Source: WHSW01 sp963767285
GTDB lineage: Bacteria > Actinomycetota > Thermoleophilia > Solirubrobacterales > 70-9
NCBI GenBank assembly: GCA_963767285.1
Contig: CAVYDJ010000001.1
Span: 248,001 to 312,000 of the forward strand
Length of the DNA stretch: 64,000 nt
Direction: 5' to 3'
The position numbers and the translations under genes were made by a program. Below, piece by piece: positions 8,318 to 16,751 of the stretch; position 1 is the first letter of the stretch; every line of letters begins with the position of its first letter. The notes below the pieces were generated by a model. That model worked only from the letters and a program-made list of their open reading frames with translations, had not been told where the DNA came from and did not search any database.

Positions 8318-9898
8318 GTGCCGCGAATGCTGACTGTCGGCAGCCTGCTCGACGACTGCGGGCTCGAGCTCGCGGCGGGGCAGGCGCGCGCCGAGAACCC
8401 CGTGCGCTGGGTCCACATCTCCGAGCACGAGGATCCGACTCCGTGGCTCTCGGGCGGCGAGCTGCTGCTGACCACCGGGATCAACCTCGGGACGCCGGCC
8501 AAGCAGCGCGAGTTCGTCGAGCTGCTCGCGGCCAAGGGACTGGCCGGGCTCGGGTTCGGGGTCGGCTTCGACCACAAGCGGATCCCGAAGGCGATCGCCG
8601 ACGCGGCGGAGGCGAACGAGCTCCCGCTCTTCGAGGTCCCGTACGAGATGCCGTTCATCGCGATCACCGAGCGGGCGGCGGCGCGCCTGGTCAACGAGCA
8701 GTTCGGGGTCCTCGAGCGCGGTGTCCACGTCCACGAGCGCCTCGAGCGACTGGTCATCGAGGGTCATGGCCTCGATCAGATCCTCGCCACGACCGGGGCT
8801 GCGCTCGGTGGTGTCGCGATCGTCCTCGACGGCGCCGGGCGCGAGTTGGCGCGCGCCGCCGACGGCGACGACTCCTTGGCGGCGGCGCTCGGCGCCGAGC
8901 TCGCCGAGCCGGTCGCCGCGCAGGCCGGCGAGTCGGCGCCCGCGCCCTTCGCCCCCGACTCGGGCGAGCTCGCGGGCAGGGCGCTCGCGGTTCCGGTCCC
9001 GGGCCGCCGCGGCGGCGTTCCGGTCGCCTGGCTCGCGGTCGCCTCGGCGCGCGACCCGCTTGGCGACTTCGAGCGCCTCTGCGCGCGCCAGGCAGCGATC
9101 GTGATCGGGCTCGAGTTGATGCGCGAGCGCGTCGTCCGCGAGACGGAGCGGCGGTTGGCCGGCGACCTGCTCGCCGACGCGCTTGGCGACAGGTTCGATG
9201 CCGAGGAGCTGAGCGGTCGCCTGCGGCCGTTCGGGATCGGCTCCGAGGCCACCGTCCTGGTCTTCGACCTCGAGGATCCGCCGGCGGCCGAGGCGACGCT
9301 GGAGGCTGCGCTCGCCGAGGCCGGCGTACCGGCGCTGGTCGCGACCAGTTCGGTAGCCGGGCATCCGCTGCTCTGCGCGGTCGTCGACACCCAGGGAGCC
9401 GATCCGCTCGGGACGGCGCGCCGCGCCCGCCTCGCGCTGACCGGTGGCCCGGGCCGGAACGGGGTTCGCGCGGCGGTCAGCCGGCCCGCCGGGGTCGGTT
9501 CGCTGCGCCGCGCCTTCCACGAGGCGCGCTGCGCCCTCGAGGCGACCTCGCTCGCCGGCGGCGACGCCCCCGAGGTCGCCTCGCACCAGGACCTCGGCGC
9601 CTTCACCCTGTTGCTCGCGCTTCAAGACGACGACGCGCTGCGCCTCTACAGCGACGGCCTGCTGGAGCCGATCGAGCGCACCGAGGGCGAGTACGGGGGC
9701 GAGCTCCTGCGCTCGCTGGAGGCGTTCATCGAGAACAACGGCAACTGGGAGCGGGCGGCGCGACAGCTCTACTGCCACCGTCATACGCTCCGGTACCGAA
9801 TCCGCAAGATCGAGGAGCTGACCGGGCGCGATCTGAGCCGGGCAACCGACCGGATCGAGCTCTGGCTGGCTCTGCGAGCAAGGGAGTTGGTCAAGTGA
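8318..9898 (+). CDS. PucR family transcriptional regulator
   Basis: 526 residues. The N-terminal PucR domain (MLTVGSLLDDCGLEL through the WVHISEHEDPTPWLSGGELLLTTG motif) is followed by a GAF-like middle section (about 150-260). A C-terminal PucR-type helix-turn-helix follows, with FIENNGNWERAARQLYCHRHTLRYRIRKIEELTG. PucR proteins activate purine, amine and amino-acid catabolic genes. GTG 8318 and ATG 8327 are both possible starts; most relatives begin with MLTV, favouring 8327. It is translationally coupled to alanine dehydrogenase (GTGA overlap at 9895-9898), so it probably controls its own operon. Confidence 0.9.
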   Translation: MPRMLTVGSLLDDCGLELAAGQARAENPVRWVHISEHEDPTPWLSGGELLLTTGINLGTPAKQREFVELLAAKGLAGLGFGVGFDHKRIPKAIADAAEANELPLFEVPYEMPFIAITERAAARLVNEQFGVLERGVHVHERLERLVIEGHGLDQILATTGAALGGVAIVLDGAGRELARAADGDDSLAAALGAELAEPVAAQAGESAPAPFAPDSGELAGRALAVPVPGRRGGVPVAWLAVASARDPLGDFERLCARQAAIVIGLELMRERVVRETERRLAGDLLADALGDRFDAEELSGRLRPFGIGSEATVLVFDLEDPPAAEATLEAALAEAGVPALVATSSVAGHPLLCAVVDTQGADPLGTARRARLALTGGPGRNGVRAAVSRPAGVGSLRRAFHEARCALEATSLAGGDAPEVASHQDLGAFTLLLALQDDDALRLYSDGLLEPIERTEGEYGGELLRSLEAFIENNGNWERAARQLYCHRHTLRYRIRKIEELTGRDLSRATDRIELWLALRARELVK

Positions 9899-11093
9899 TC
9901 GTTGGCGTTCCGACGGAGATCAAGGCGGACGAGTACCGCGTCGCGATCACGCCGATCGGCGTCCGCGAGCTGTCCGAGCGGGGCCACGACGTGATCGTCC
10001 AGTCCGGCGCCGGCGAGGGCAGCGCGATCTCCGACGCCGCCTACGAGGTCCAGGGCGCGCGGATCGCTCCGGACGCGCCGACGGTGTTCGCCGAAGCGGA
10101 GATGGTGCTCGGTGTCAAGGAGCCGCAGCCCGAGGAGGTGTCCCTCCTCAAGGAGGGTCAGACCCTGTTCACGTACCTCCACCTCGCCCCGGCGCCGGAA
10201 CTGACCCAGGCGCTGTGCGAGAGCCGGGCGACCTGCGTCGCCTACGAGACGGTCGAGGACCCGCAGGGCCGGCTGCCGCTGCTCGCCCCGATGTCGGAGG
10301 TCGCCGGGCAAGATCGCCACCCAGGCCGGCGCGTTCATGCTCGAGCGCCCGCTTGGCGGCCGCGGGATCCTGCTCGGCGGCGTCCCGGGCGTGATCCCGG
10401 GGAACGTGATGATCATCGGCGGCGGCGCCGTCGGGATGCACGCGGCCTTCGTCGCGATCGGGATGGAGGCGGACGTGTTCGTCTACGACGTCTCGCTCGA
10501 GAAGCTGCGCGAGCTCGACGTCGCCTTCGGCGGGCGCGCGTCGACGGTGTTCAGCTCGCGACTCTCGATCGAGGAGCACCTGCCAGAGATGGACCTCGTA
10601 ATCGGCGCGGTGCTCGTCCATGGCGCGCGCGCCCCGCACGTGATCACGCGCGAGCAGCTCGGCGTGATGAAGGACCGGGCGGTGCTGGTCGACGTCGCGA
10701 TCGACCAGGGTGGCTGCTTCGAGACCTCGCGCCCGACCACGCACGGCGATCCGACGTACGAGGTCGACGGGATCATCCACTACTGCGTCACCAACATGCC
10801 GGGCGCGGTACCGATCACCTCGACCTACGCGCTCACGAACGCGACCCTGCCCTACGTGCTCTCGCTTGCCGACCTCGGCATCGCCGAGGCGGCACGCCGC
10901 GACCCGGGGCTGAGGCTGGGGATCAACGTCGCCGGCGGCAAGGTCACTCACCCGGCCGTCGCCGAGGGGGTGGGGATGGAGTACACGCTTCCCGAGCAGG
11001 TGCTGGACATCGGCGAGCCCGACGCCGACGTGCCCGGGCTCGCGCGGGGCCGGCGCGACCGCCACGCACGCGATCCCCGACGGGCCCGAGTAA
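9895..11093 (+). pseudogene. ald: Alanine dehydrogenase, interrupted by apparent frameshifts
   Basis: L-alanine:NAD oxidoreductase giving pyruvate, ammonia and NADH. The first frame (GTG 9895) carries VGVPTEIKADEYRVAITP, KEPQPEE and LFTYLHLAP, ending at PMSEVAG. The sequence then needs one base removed from the GGG at 10306-10308 to continue KIATQAGAFMLERPLGGRG. The second frame carries the NAD-binding GGGAVGMHAAFVAIGM and the active-site region VDVAIDQGGCFETSRPTTH, to VAGGKVTHPAVAE. A further one-base shift near 11045 would give the ending GAGATATHAIPDGPE and a TAA at 11091, just before the convergent gene. Without it the frame runs 32 bases into the neighbour. The first shift is clear; the second is inferred. 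Confidence 0.85.
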
Positions 11094-11096
11094 CCG

Positions 11097-12470
11097 CTAC
11101 TTCACGACGCGGATCAGCTTCTTGTTGACGAACTCGTCGATCCCGTACTTGCCGAGCTCGCGCCCGAAGCCCGATCGCTTGACGCCGCCGAACGGCAGCT
11201 CGGCACCGTCGAGGCCGACCCCGTTCACGTAGACCATCCCGGTGTCGAGGGCGTTCGCCACCCGCTGCGCCTGCTCCGGGTCGTCGGAGAAGACGTATGA
11301 GCCGAGCCCGAACGGGGTGTCGTTGGCGAGCTCGATCGCCTCCTCCTCGGAGCCGGCGCGGTACACGCTCGCGACCGGGCCGAAGAACTCCTCGTGGTGG
11401 GCGTCGTTGTCCGGCGTGATCCCCGCCAGCACGGTGCTCGGGAAGAAGTTGCCGTCCCGCTCACCGCCGGCGGCCACGAGCTCGGCCCCCTGAGCCACCG
11501 CCCGGTCCACCTGCTCCTGCAGGGTCTCCGTGGCGGATTCGGACGAGAGCGGCCCCATCGCGGCATCCTCGGACGTCGGGTCGCCGGGCGTGGCCGCGGT
11601 CATCTTCGCGCTGAACTTCGCGAGGAAGTCGTCGTAGAGCTCATCGGCGACGATGAACCGCTTCGCGGCGTTGCAGGACTGGCCGGTGTTGTCGAGGCGC
11701 CCGGCCACGGCGGCGTCCACCGCTTCGTCGAGGTCCTCGGCGCCGAGGAGGATGAACGGGTCCGAGCCGCCGAGCTCGAGCACGACCTTCTTCAGGTTGC
11801 GCCCGGCGATCTCCGCGACGGCCGCCCCCGCCCGCTCGGAGCCGGTGAGCGAGACGCCCCGCACCCGGGGATCGGAGATCACCTTCTCGATCTGCTCGTT
11901 CGAGGCAAGGATCGTCTGGTAGGCCCCATCGGGGAAGCCGGCGTCGGTCATCATCCGCTGGATCGCCTCCGCGGACTCCGGGCATTGATGCGCGGGCTTG
12001 AGCAGGATCGTGTTGCCGACCACGAGGTTCGGGCCCGCGAAACGGGCGACCTGGTAGTAGGGGAAGTTCCAGGGCATGATTCCCAGGAGGGGGCCGACCG
12101 GCGACTTGCGGACCAGCGCCGTGCCCTCGCCCGCGAGCAGCTCGATCGGCTCGTCGGCGAGCAGTTCCTCCGCGCGGTCCGCGTAGAACCCGTAGATGTC
12201 GGCGCAGAAGTCGACCTCGCCGAGCGCCTGCTCCACGGGCTTGCCCATCTCGCGAACGATGATCTCGGCCAGCTCCTGGCGGCGCTCGAGATGGAACTCG
12301 GCGACCTTCTTGACCAGTGCCGCGCGGTCGGCGACGGAGGTTTGCAGTCCCCAGTTGCGATAGGCCTCCGCGGCCGCGGCGATCGCCGCGTCGAGGTCGT
12401 CGTCGGAGATCTCCGGGTACTCCTTGACCGTCTCACGGGTGGCGGGATTGATGACCGCGTACTTGCCCAT
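11097..12470 (-). CDS. NAD(P)-dependent aldehyde dehydrogenase, succinate-semialdehyde type
   Basis: 457 residues, the length of bacterial GabD1-like enzymes. It oxidises an aldehyde, probably succinate semialdehyde, to the acid. Visible motifs are MPWNFPYYQVARFAGPNLVVGN (first part MPWNFPYYQ), VSLTGSERAGAAVAE, the catalytic Glu in VLELGGSDPF, the catalytic Cys in NTGQSCNAAKRF, and the C-terminal ELPFGGVKRSGFGRELGKYG. It lies convergent to the aminotransferase-PucR-Ald operon, with three bases between the inferred Ald stop and its own stop. Transaminase plus this enzyme would convert GABA to succinate. Substrate assignment is by context. Confidence 0.88.
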   Translation of the reverse strand: MGKYAVINPATRETVKEYPEISDDDLDAAIAAAAEAYRNWGLQTSVADRAALVKKVAEFHLERRQELAEIIVREMGKPVEQALGEVDFCADIYGFYADRAEELLADEPIELLAGEGTALVRKSPVGPLLGIMPWNFPYYQVARFAGPNLVVGNTILLKPAHQCPESAEAIQRMMTDAGFPDGAYQTILASNEQIEKVISDPRVRGVSLTGSERAGAAVAEIAGRNLKKVVLELGGSDPFILLGAEDLDEAVDAAVAGRLDNTGQSCNAAKRFIVADELYDDFLAKFSAKMTAATPGDPTSEDAAMGPLSSESATETLQEQVDRAVAQGAELVAAGGERDGNFFPSTVLAGITPDNDAHHEEFFGPVASVYRAGSEEEAIELANDTPFGLGSYVFSDDPEQAQRVANALDTGMVYVNGVGLDGAELPFGGVKRSGFGRELGKYGIDEFVNKKLIRVVK

Positions 12471-12531
12471 CCTTGCTCCAGTCGTCGCTTTGGCCGATCG
12501 CCGTCAGGCTATCTGCCCGCGCGCCGGGCAG

Positions 12532-14109
12532 CTACTTGATCTTCCAGCCCGCGGTCGCCGGCGACGCGTCGACGTTGCCGGCGGCATCGGTGGCGCGCAC
12601 GGCGAACGCGTGGCGGCCGTCGTCGAGCTTCTTGTACTTGGCCGGCGAGACGCACGGGGCGAAGGCCGCGCCGTCGAGCATGCACTCGAAGGTGGCGCCC
12701 GCTTCGCCTGAGCTGAACCGCAGCTTCGCCTTGTGCTTGTGGGTCCGCTTCTTCGGAGCCTTGTCGACCGTGGTGTCGGGCGCGATGCCGTCGGTGATCT
12801 CCAGGGTTCCGAACGCCTCGGGAGCCTCGTAGGTGGGGTGGTTCAGCGACGCGGCGACCGCGTACCGGCCGGGGACCGAGGGCGGGTCCGGCGAACCGTC
12901 GTAGGTGACCGAGACGCCGTCGAGTCCGGGCGGGTCGGTGGTCACGGTGACGGCTCGTGGGGTGCCGTCGGAGCGCTGGGCGAGCGTCGCCGGCACGATC
13001 GTCAGCGACGCCTTGCCCGTCGAGACGGAGATTGGTTGGGCGGCGCTGGCCGTCTCGCCGCTGATGTTCGAGCTCACAGTTGCGGTCGAGGCGAAGTCGC
13101 CGATCGCCGGGGCCGAGAGCTCGTAGGTGAACGTGCGGCTCTCGCCGGGCCCGGCCGGCCCGGTCTGGACGACGTAGTTCGAGCGGTCAGCCGGCTGTGA
13201 TGCGAGGTCGACGCCGCTCGTCCCGTTGTTGTTCTCGGCCCCCCAGTTGGAGCCGCCGCTCGCATTGCCGGGCGCATTGGCGGGCGTGCTGGTCCCGTAG
13301 GCGAACCAGATCTGCTCGCTCTGCGGCCCGACGCCGGCCGCACCGCCCTCCTCACGGATCCAGACCTCGAAGCTGTGGCGGTTGGGGTCGCTGGCCGTGA
13401 AGTTCTTCATGTTGGCCCAGTCGGTGACGATCCAGGTGATGTTCGACCCGGTGATGGTGACCTGCGCGGTCCGGACCGCTCCGGTCGCGTCGGGGATCAG
13501 GTCGGTCCAAAACGGCGCAAGGACGTTGTTCGGCCGCGCGGGATCCGGAAGCTGCTGCGGCACCGTCCTGACGTCCCCCTCGGCGGCGCTGCCGCCGCCG
13601 GGGATGACATAGCCGTTCGAGACGACGCCGAGGCTGGTATAGGCGATGCCGCCGTAATAGAACCGGGGAAGGCTGACGTTGACGATGCTGTCGTCCGTGA
13701 CCCCTGCGAGCGGGGCGACACCGAATGGGGCGAGCGCCGTGTAGCCCCTCGGCACGGAACCCGGGGCGACTGAGGTGACGTTGAACCCGGTGCCGGCCAG
13801 CGGCCCGCTCCAGCTGACGCCGGTGTCGGTCGCGGTCGCCGGAGGCGATGCGTTCGAGAACCGCAGGCCCTCTCCCGCGACCGACAGGTTGACGGTGGCG
13901 GCATCTACGGCCCCGTTGTTGTGGAACGTCGCCGTGCAGGACGTGGTGTTGACCAGGGTGATCCCGGCCGGCGAGCAGGAGTTGGTGACCGTGACCGGTG
14001 AGGCGGCGTCCGCGGCGGCCGGCCCAAGGGCCAGGCTTGCGACAGCGGCCACCGCGGCGAAGGCGATGTGCCGAGTCCATTCCGCTGCCGATCCCGCAGG
14101 TGTCCGCAT
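12532..14109 (-). CDS. Secreted protein with nidogen-like and Cys-paired Ig-like domains
   Basis: 525 residues from ATG 14109; the frame is open far upstream but only this start gives a signal peptide (RHIAFAAVAAVASLALGP, then AADAASP). An N-terminal beta domain (NSCSPAGITLVNTTSCTA, paired cysteines) is followed by a nidogen-like block. That block contains YTSLGVVSNGYVIPGGG and LAPFWTDLIPDATG. The C-terminal Ig-like module (about 440-525) has the pattern FECMLDGAAFAPCVSPAKYK ... VRATDAAGNVDASPA. The same module occurs in the subtilase at 53-56 kb. The mature protein ends in the basic tail AGWKIK. No catalytic residues are seen; an adhesive or envelope role is only a guess. Confidence 0.7.
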   Translation of the reverse strand: MRTPAGSAAEWTRHIAFAAVAAVASLALGPAAADAASPVTVTNSCSPAGITLVNTTSCTATFHNNGAVDAATVNLSVAGEGLRFSNASPPATATDTGVSWSGPLAGTGFNVTSVAPGSVPRGYTALAPFGVAPLAGVTDDSIVNVSLPRFYYGGIAYTSLGVVSNGYVIPGGGSAAEGDVRTVPQQLPDPARPNNVLAPFWTDLIPDATGAVRTAQVTITGSNITWIVTDWANMKNFTASDPNRHSFEVWIREEGGAAGVGPQSEQIWFAYGTSTPANAPGNASGGSNWGAENNNGTSGVDLASQPADRSNYVVQTGPAGPGESRTFTYELSAPAIGDFASTATVSSNISGETASAAQPISVSTGKASLTIVPATLAQRSDGTPRAVTVTTDPPGLDGVSVTYDGSPDPPSVPGRYAVAASLNHPTYEAPEAFGTLEITDGIAPDTTVDKAPKKRTHKHKAKLRFSSGEAGATFECMLDGAAFAPCVSPAKYKKLDDGRHAFAVRATDAAGNVDASPATAGWKIK

Positions 14110-14187
14110 CCTGCCTCCGTGTCGATCTGCCGTTCCCCACCGTATTTCAAGATCGACCGCCTGGCAACTCCGGATACCCTCGCGGGC

Positions 14188-14955
14188 ATGATCGAGGTGG
14201 AGCAACGCGCGCGTAATTGGCGGCGCGTCGGCATGGAGGCGGTGTGCGAGGAGATCGAGCCCTGGGAACACGGCACGATCTATCGGGCGACTCACTACCC
14301 GAGCTACTACGACTACAACGTCGTCTGGGTCGAGGGCGATCCCGACTTGACCGCCGGCGAGCTGGTCGCCGCCGCCGACGCGGCGCTCGGCGAGCTCAAG
14401 CACCGGCGGCTCGACTTCGCGAGCGCTGAGGCGGCGGATCGCGTTCGCGTGGACCTCGCGGCCATGCAATGGGAGGCGACGCGCCTGCTGTGGATGCTTC
14501 ACACCGAGCCGCTGCCGGCGGGACCCGGAATCGAGGTCGAGGAGGTCGACTACGACGCGGTTCTGCCGCTGCGCCATGCCTGGCACGGCGAGGACTTCCC
14601 CGACCTCGACACCCGCGATTATCTCGAGAACGCGCGTGAGGTCGCGATGACCCGCGACGTCCAGGTGATCGCCGCCATCGAGGCGGGCGAGCCGGTCGGA
14701 TTCGCACAACTCGAGCGGATCGGGAGCGGGGCGGAGGTGACCCAGGTCTATGTCAGCCCCGAGCATCGCGGCGGTGGGCGCGGCACCGCGATCACCCGCG
14801 CGGCGATCGAGGCGGCCGGGGATGTCGACGACCTCTGGATCGCGGCCGACGACGAGGGGCGGCCGAAGGAGCTTTACGCCCGGCTCGGCTTCCGGCCGGC
14901 ATGGACGTCGATGGAGTTCCTGCGCGTTCGCGGCGTTGCGGGCTACGAGGGCTAG
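14188..14955 (+). CDS. GNAT family acetyltransferase
   Basis: 255 residues from ATG 14188; upstream in-frame codons lack family similarity. The first 110 residues (VCEEIEPWEHGTIYRATHYP, YYDYNVVWVEGDP) form an extra N-terminal domain. The C-terminal half is a GNAT fold with QLERIGSGAEVTQVYVSPEH and the acetyl-CoA loop HRGGGRGTAI, then KELYARLGFRP. The acceptor is unknown. It is divergent from the secreted Ig-like protein (78 bases between starts), and its stop overlaps the thioesterase stop (CTAG). Confidence 0.8.
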   Translation: MIEVEQRARNWRRVGMEAVCEEIEPWEHGTIYRATHYPSYYDYNVVWVEGDPDLTAGELVAAADAALGELKHRRLDFASAEAADRVRVDLAAMQWEATRLLWMLHTEPLPAGPGIEVEEVDYDAVLPLRHAWHGEDFPDLDTRDYLENAREVAMTRDVQVIAAIEAGEPVGFAQLERIGSGAEVTQVYVSPEHRGGGRGTAITRAAIEAAGDVDDLWIAADDEGRPKELYARLGFRPAWTSMEFLRVRGVAGYEG

Positions 14956-15791
14956 GGGATCGAAGCCCCGAGAAGCAGACCCAGCTGGCGCGATTGCGCG
15001 ACCAGCGTGCCGTCGGGCGTCCACAGCTCGCCGTCCTCCTCGAAGAACCCATCGCGGACCAGGTCGGAGGTGAAGCGGCCAAGCAGCAGGGTGTCGGGCA
15101 GCGGCAGGGGGGTGCGGAAGTGCACGGTGAGGTCGATGGTGGGTGCCGGCGCGAGCTCGGTCAGGCGCGGCCACGGGGCCGGAAACCAGGCGTCGGCGAG
15201 CATCGCGATCGCCGGCGCGTCGAGCTCGCGGCGCTCGCGCAGGCCGAGCCATCCGCCGACCTCGCCGCGCTCGGCGCCGGTGAACGGCGCGGCGCCGAAG
15301 CGGTGCTGCATCGAGAGGCGCTGCGTGAACGGCGGCGGGTCCTTGCGCGGGAAGTTGCCGCCCGGCAGGTCGCGGTCGGCGTCCGGAGGAGGGCGGCCGT
15401 CCGAACTCGGGGCATCGACTAGTGGCATCGGTGGCCCGTTCAGCAGCGGGCTCTCCCAGTCGACCGAGTAGGCGGCGAGCCCGATCGCGATCACCATGCC
15501 CGCCTGGCTCAGCCGTCCGCTCAGGGTCGTCAGCGAACGGCCCTGGCGCTCGACCGTGGCCTCGACCTCGACCGGCCCCGCCTCCGGCGACCGGAGGAAG
15601 TGCACGGTGACCGATCGGGCGGTACGTTCGTCATCCGCCACGACCAGCTCGAAGCCACGCATCAAAATCGCCATCACGTAGCCGCCCAGCGGCCCGCGTG
15701 GCGTGTCCCAGCCGGGGGCGATCGCGCCCTCCCAGGCGCCGTCGCCCGCGGCGCGAAGCGCGATGTCGTCGTCGAATCCGCCTGCGGCCAT
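14952..15791 (-). CDS. Acyl-CoA thioesterase-like (double hot-dog) protein
   Basis: 279 residues. N-terminal hot-dog with GWDTPRGPLGGYVMAILMRG, then SVTVHFLRSPEAGPVEVEA and GRSLTTLSGRLSQ. A second hot-dog follows with TIDLTVHFRTPLPLPDTLLLG and GTLVAQSRQLGLLL. This is the thioesterase-like superfamily (TesB/PF13622-type) expected to hydrolyse acyl-CoA. There is no signal peptide. It stands alone on the minus strand, convergent with the GNAT gene. Confidence 0.8.
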   Translation of the reverse strand: MAAGGFDDDIALRAAGDGAWEGAIAPGWDTPRGPLGGYVMAILMRGFELVVADDERTARSVTVHFLRSPEAGPVEVEATVERQGRSLTTLSGRLSQAGMVIAIGLAAYSVDWESPLLNGPPMPLVDAPSSDGRPPPDADRDLPGGNFPRKDPPPFTQRLSMQHRFGAAPFTGAERGEVGGWLGLRERRELDAPAIAMLADAWFPAPWPRLTELAPAPTIDLTVHFRTPLPLPDTLLLGRFTSDLVRDGFFEEDGELWTPDGTLVAQSRQLGLLLGASIP

Positions 15792-15926
15792 GGGGCGGGT
15801 GACGATATCCGTCCAGCCTGGGCAGGCATGGTTCGAGTGAGCGTCGAAACCGCCGATTACGGGTACCAGAACCCCGAGGCGCCGCGGGAGCCGGCGCGAA
15901 TCCCCAGATCAGCAAGGAGGCGGCCA

Positions 15927-16286
15927 ATGACCCACACGGATTCTTCGACCGGACTCGACTTCTGGTCCAGCCTCGCTGATCGCCCAGGCGGAGGCTCGAT
16001 CGTCACGGTGATCGGCGAGCTCGATGTCTCGACCGCGCCGCGCCTGAAGCGCACCTTCGAGGAGGCCCTGGAGGCCGAAGGCGACGTGGAGCTCGACCTC
16101 CGCGGCTGCGGCTTCGTCGATTCGTCCGGGATCGCCACCCTGGTCTGGGCGGCGGTGCGGATGAAGGACCGCGACCGGCGCCTGGTCCTGCTCGGCGCTC
16201 GCGACCGGGTCAAGCGGATTCTCGACCTCGCCGGGATCTCCGGCCACGCGGCGGTCGAGGTCAAGGACCCGCCCTCGGCCGACTGA
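15927..16286 (+). CDS. STAS-domain anti-anti-sigma factor
   Basis: 119 residues, single STAS domain: IVTVIGELDVSTAPRLKRTF, then ELDLRGCGFVDSSGIATLVW with the Ser that is phosphorylated in SpoIIAA/RsbV relatives. In the dephosphorylated form such proteins bind a serine kinase anti-sigma factor and release a sigma factor. The ATG at 15927 has a perfect AAGGAGG at 15914-15920; the longer upstream frame is not needed. No kinase or sigma gene is adjacent, so the partner must be elsewhere. Confidence 0.9.
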   Translation: MTHTDSSTGLDFWSSLADRPGGGSIVTVIGELDVSTAPRLKRTFEEALEAEGDVELDLRGCGFVDSSGIATLVWAAVRMKDRDRRLVLLGARDRVKRILDLAGISGHAAVEVKDPPSAD

Positions 16287-16491
16287 GGCCCGCAGCGGGC
16301 GAGTAGCTCAGTACTTCTCCGCAAGACGTCCGCGGGCGGGCACGGTTACCGAAGCCGGGCGCGGCGACGGATAATCAACGCTGAGGGGGTGTCGGCGCCA
16401 CGCAGGTTGGTGCCGGTTCGGCCAGGCGACAAGGAGGTGCGACGGCATCGGGGCAACATGCGGCAAAACGCGGCTCGGCCGCAGCGCGCCC

Positions 16492-16680
16492 TCAGGCGTG
16501 ATCGTCGGGTGGCTCGGGAACGGCGAGCGCGTGTGCGCGCCAGGTCTCGAGCTCGTTGATCAGCTCGAGCCAGCCCTGGAAGGAGCGCCGCTCGCCCTGT
16601 TTGCTGATCTCCCCGCTGATCGTCCCGTCGGCCGGGTCGACGGCGAGTGCGATCGTGGCCCGTGTGGCATCCGTGCCCAT
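16492..16680 (-). CDS. Small conserved-looking soluble protein
   Basis: 62 residues: ATIALAVDPADGTISGEI, SFQGWLELINELETWRAHAL, then an acidic end. The pattern (short beta hairpin, then an FxGWLELxxxLE helix) resembles small actinobacterial proteins often found beside transcription regulators. I cannot name a family. Its ATG is 71 bases from the divergent LuxR-type regulator, so the two may share a control region. The 205 bases between the STAS gene stop and this gene hold nothing I can assign. Confidence 0.55.
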   Translation of the reverse strand: MGTDATRATIALAVDPADGTISGEISKQGERRSFQGWLELINELETWRAHALAVPEPPDDHA

Positions 16681-16751
16681 CGGATCGACCCTAACCCGCC
16701 GGCCCGCAGGCTCACACTAGGTGGCCCGCCCAGTCTTTTGCGGGACGGCCG

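Noticed and set aside
14110..15252. Upstream extension of the secreted Ig-like protein frame
   Set aside because: It crosses the GNAT and thioesterase genes and would bury the signal peptide; start set at 14109.
15840..15865. GGGTAC before the STAS gene as a SigB-type -10
   Set aside because: No GTTT-like -35 at the right spacing was found.
16299..16375. GGGCGAGTAGCTCAGTAC resembles the 5' part of a tRNA
   Set aside because: No anticodon arm, GGTTCGA T-loop or matching 3' acceptor strand follows within 100 bases.
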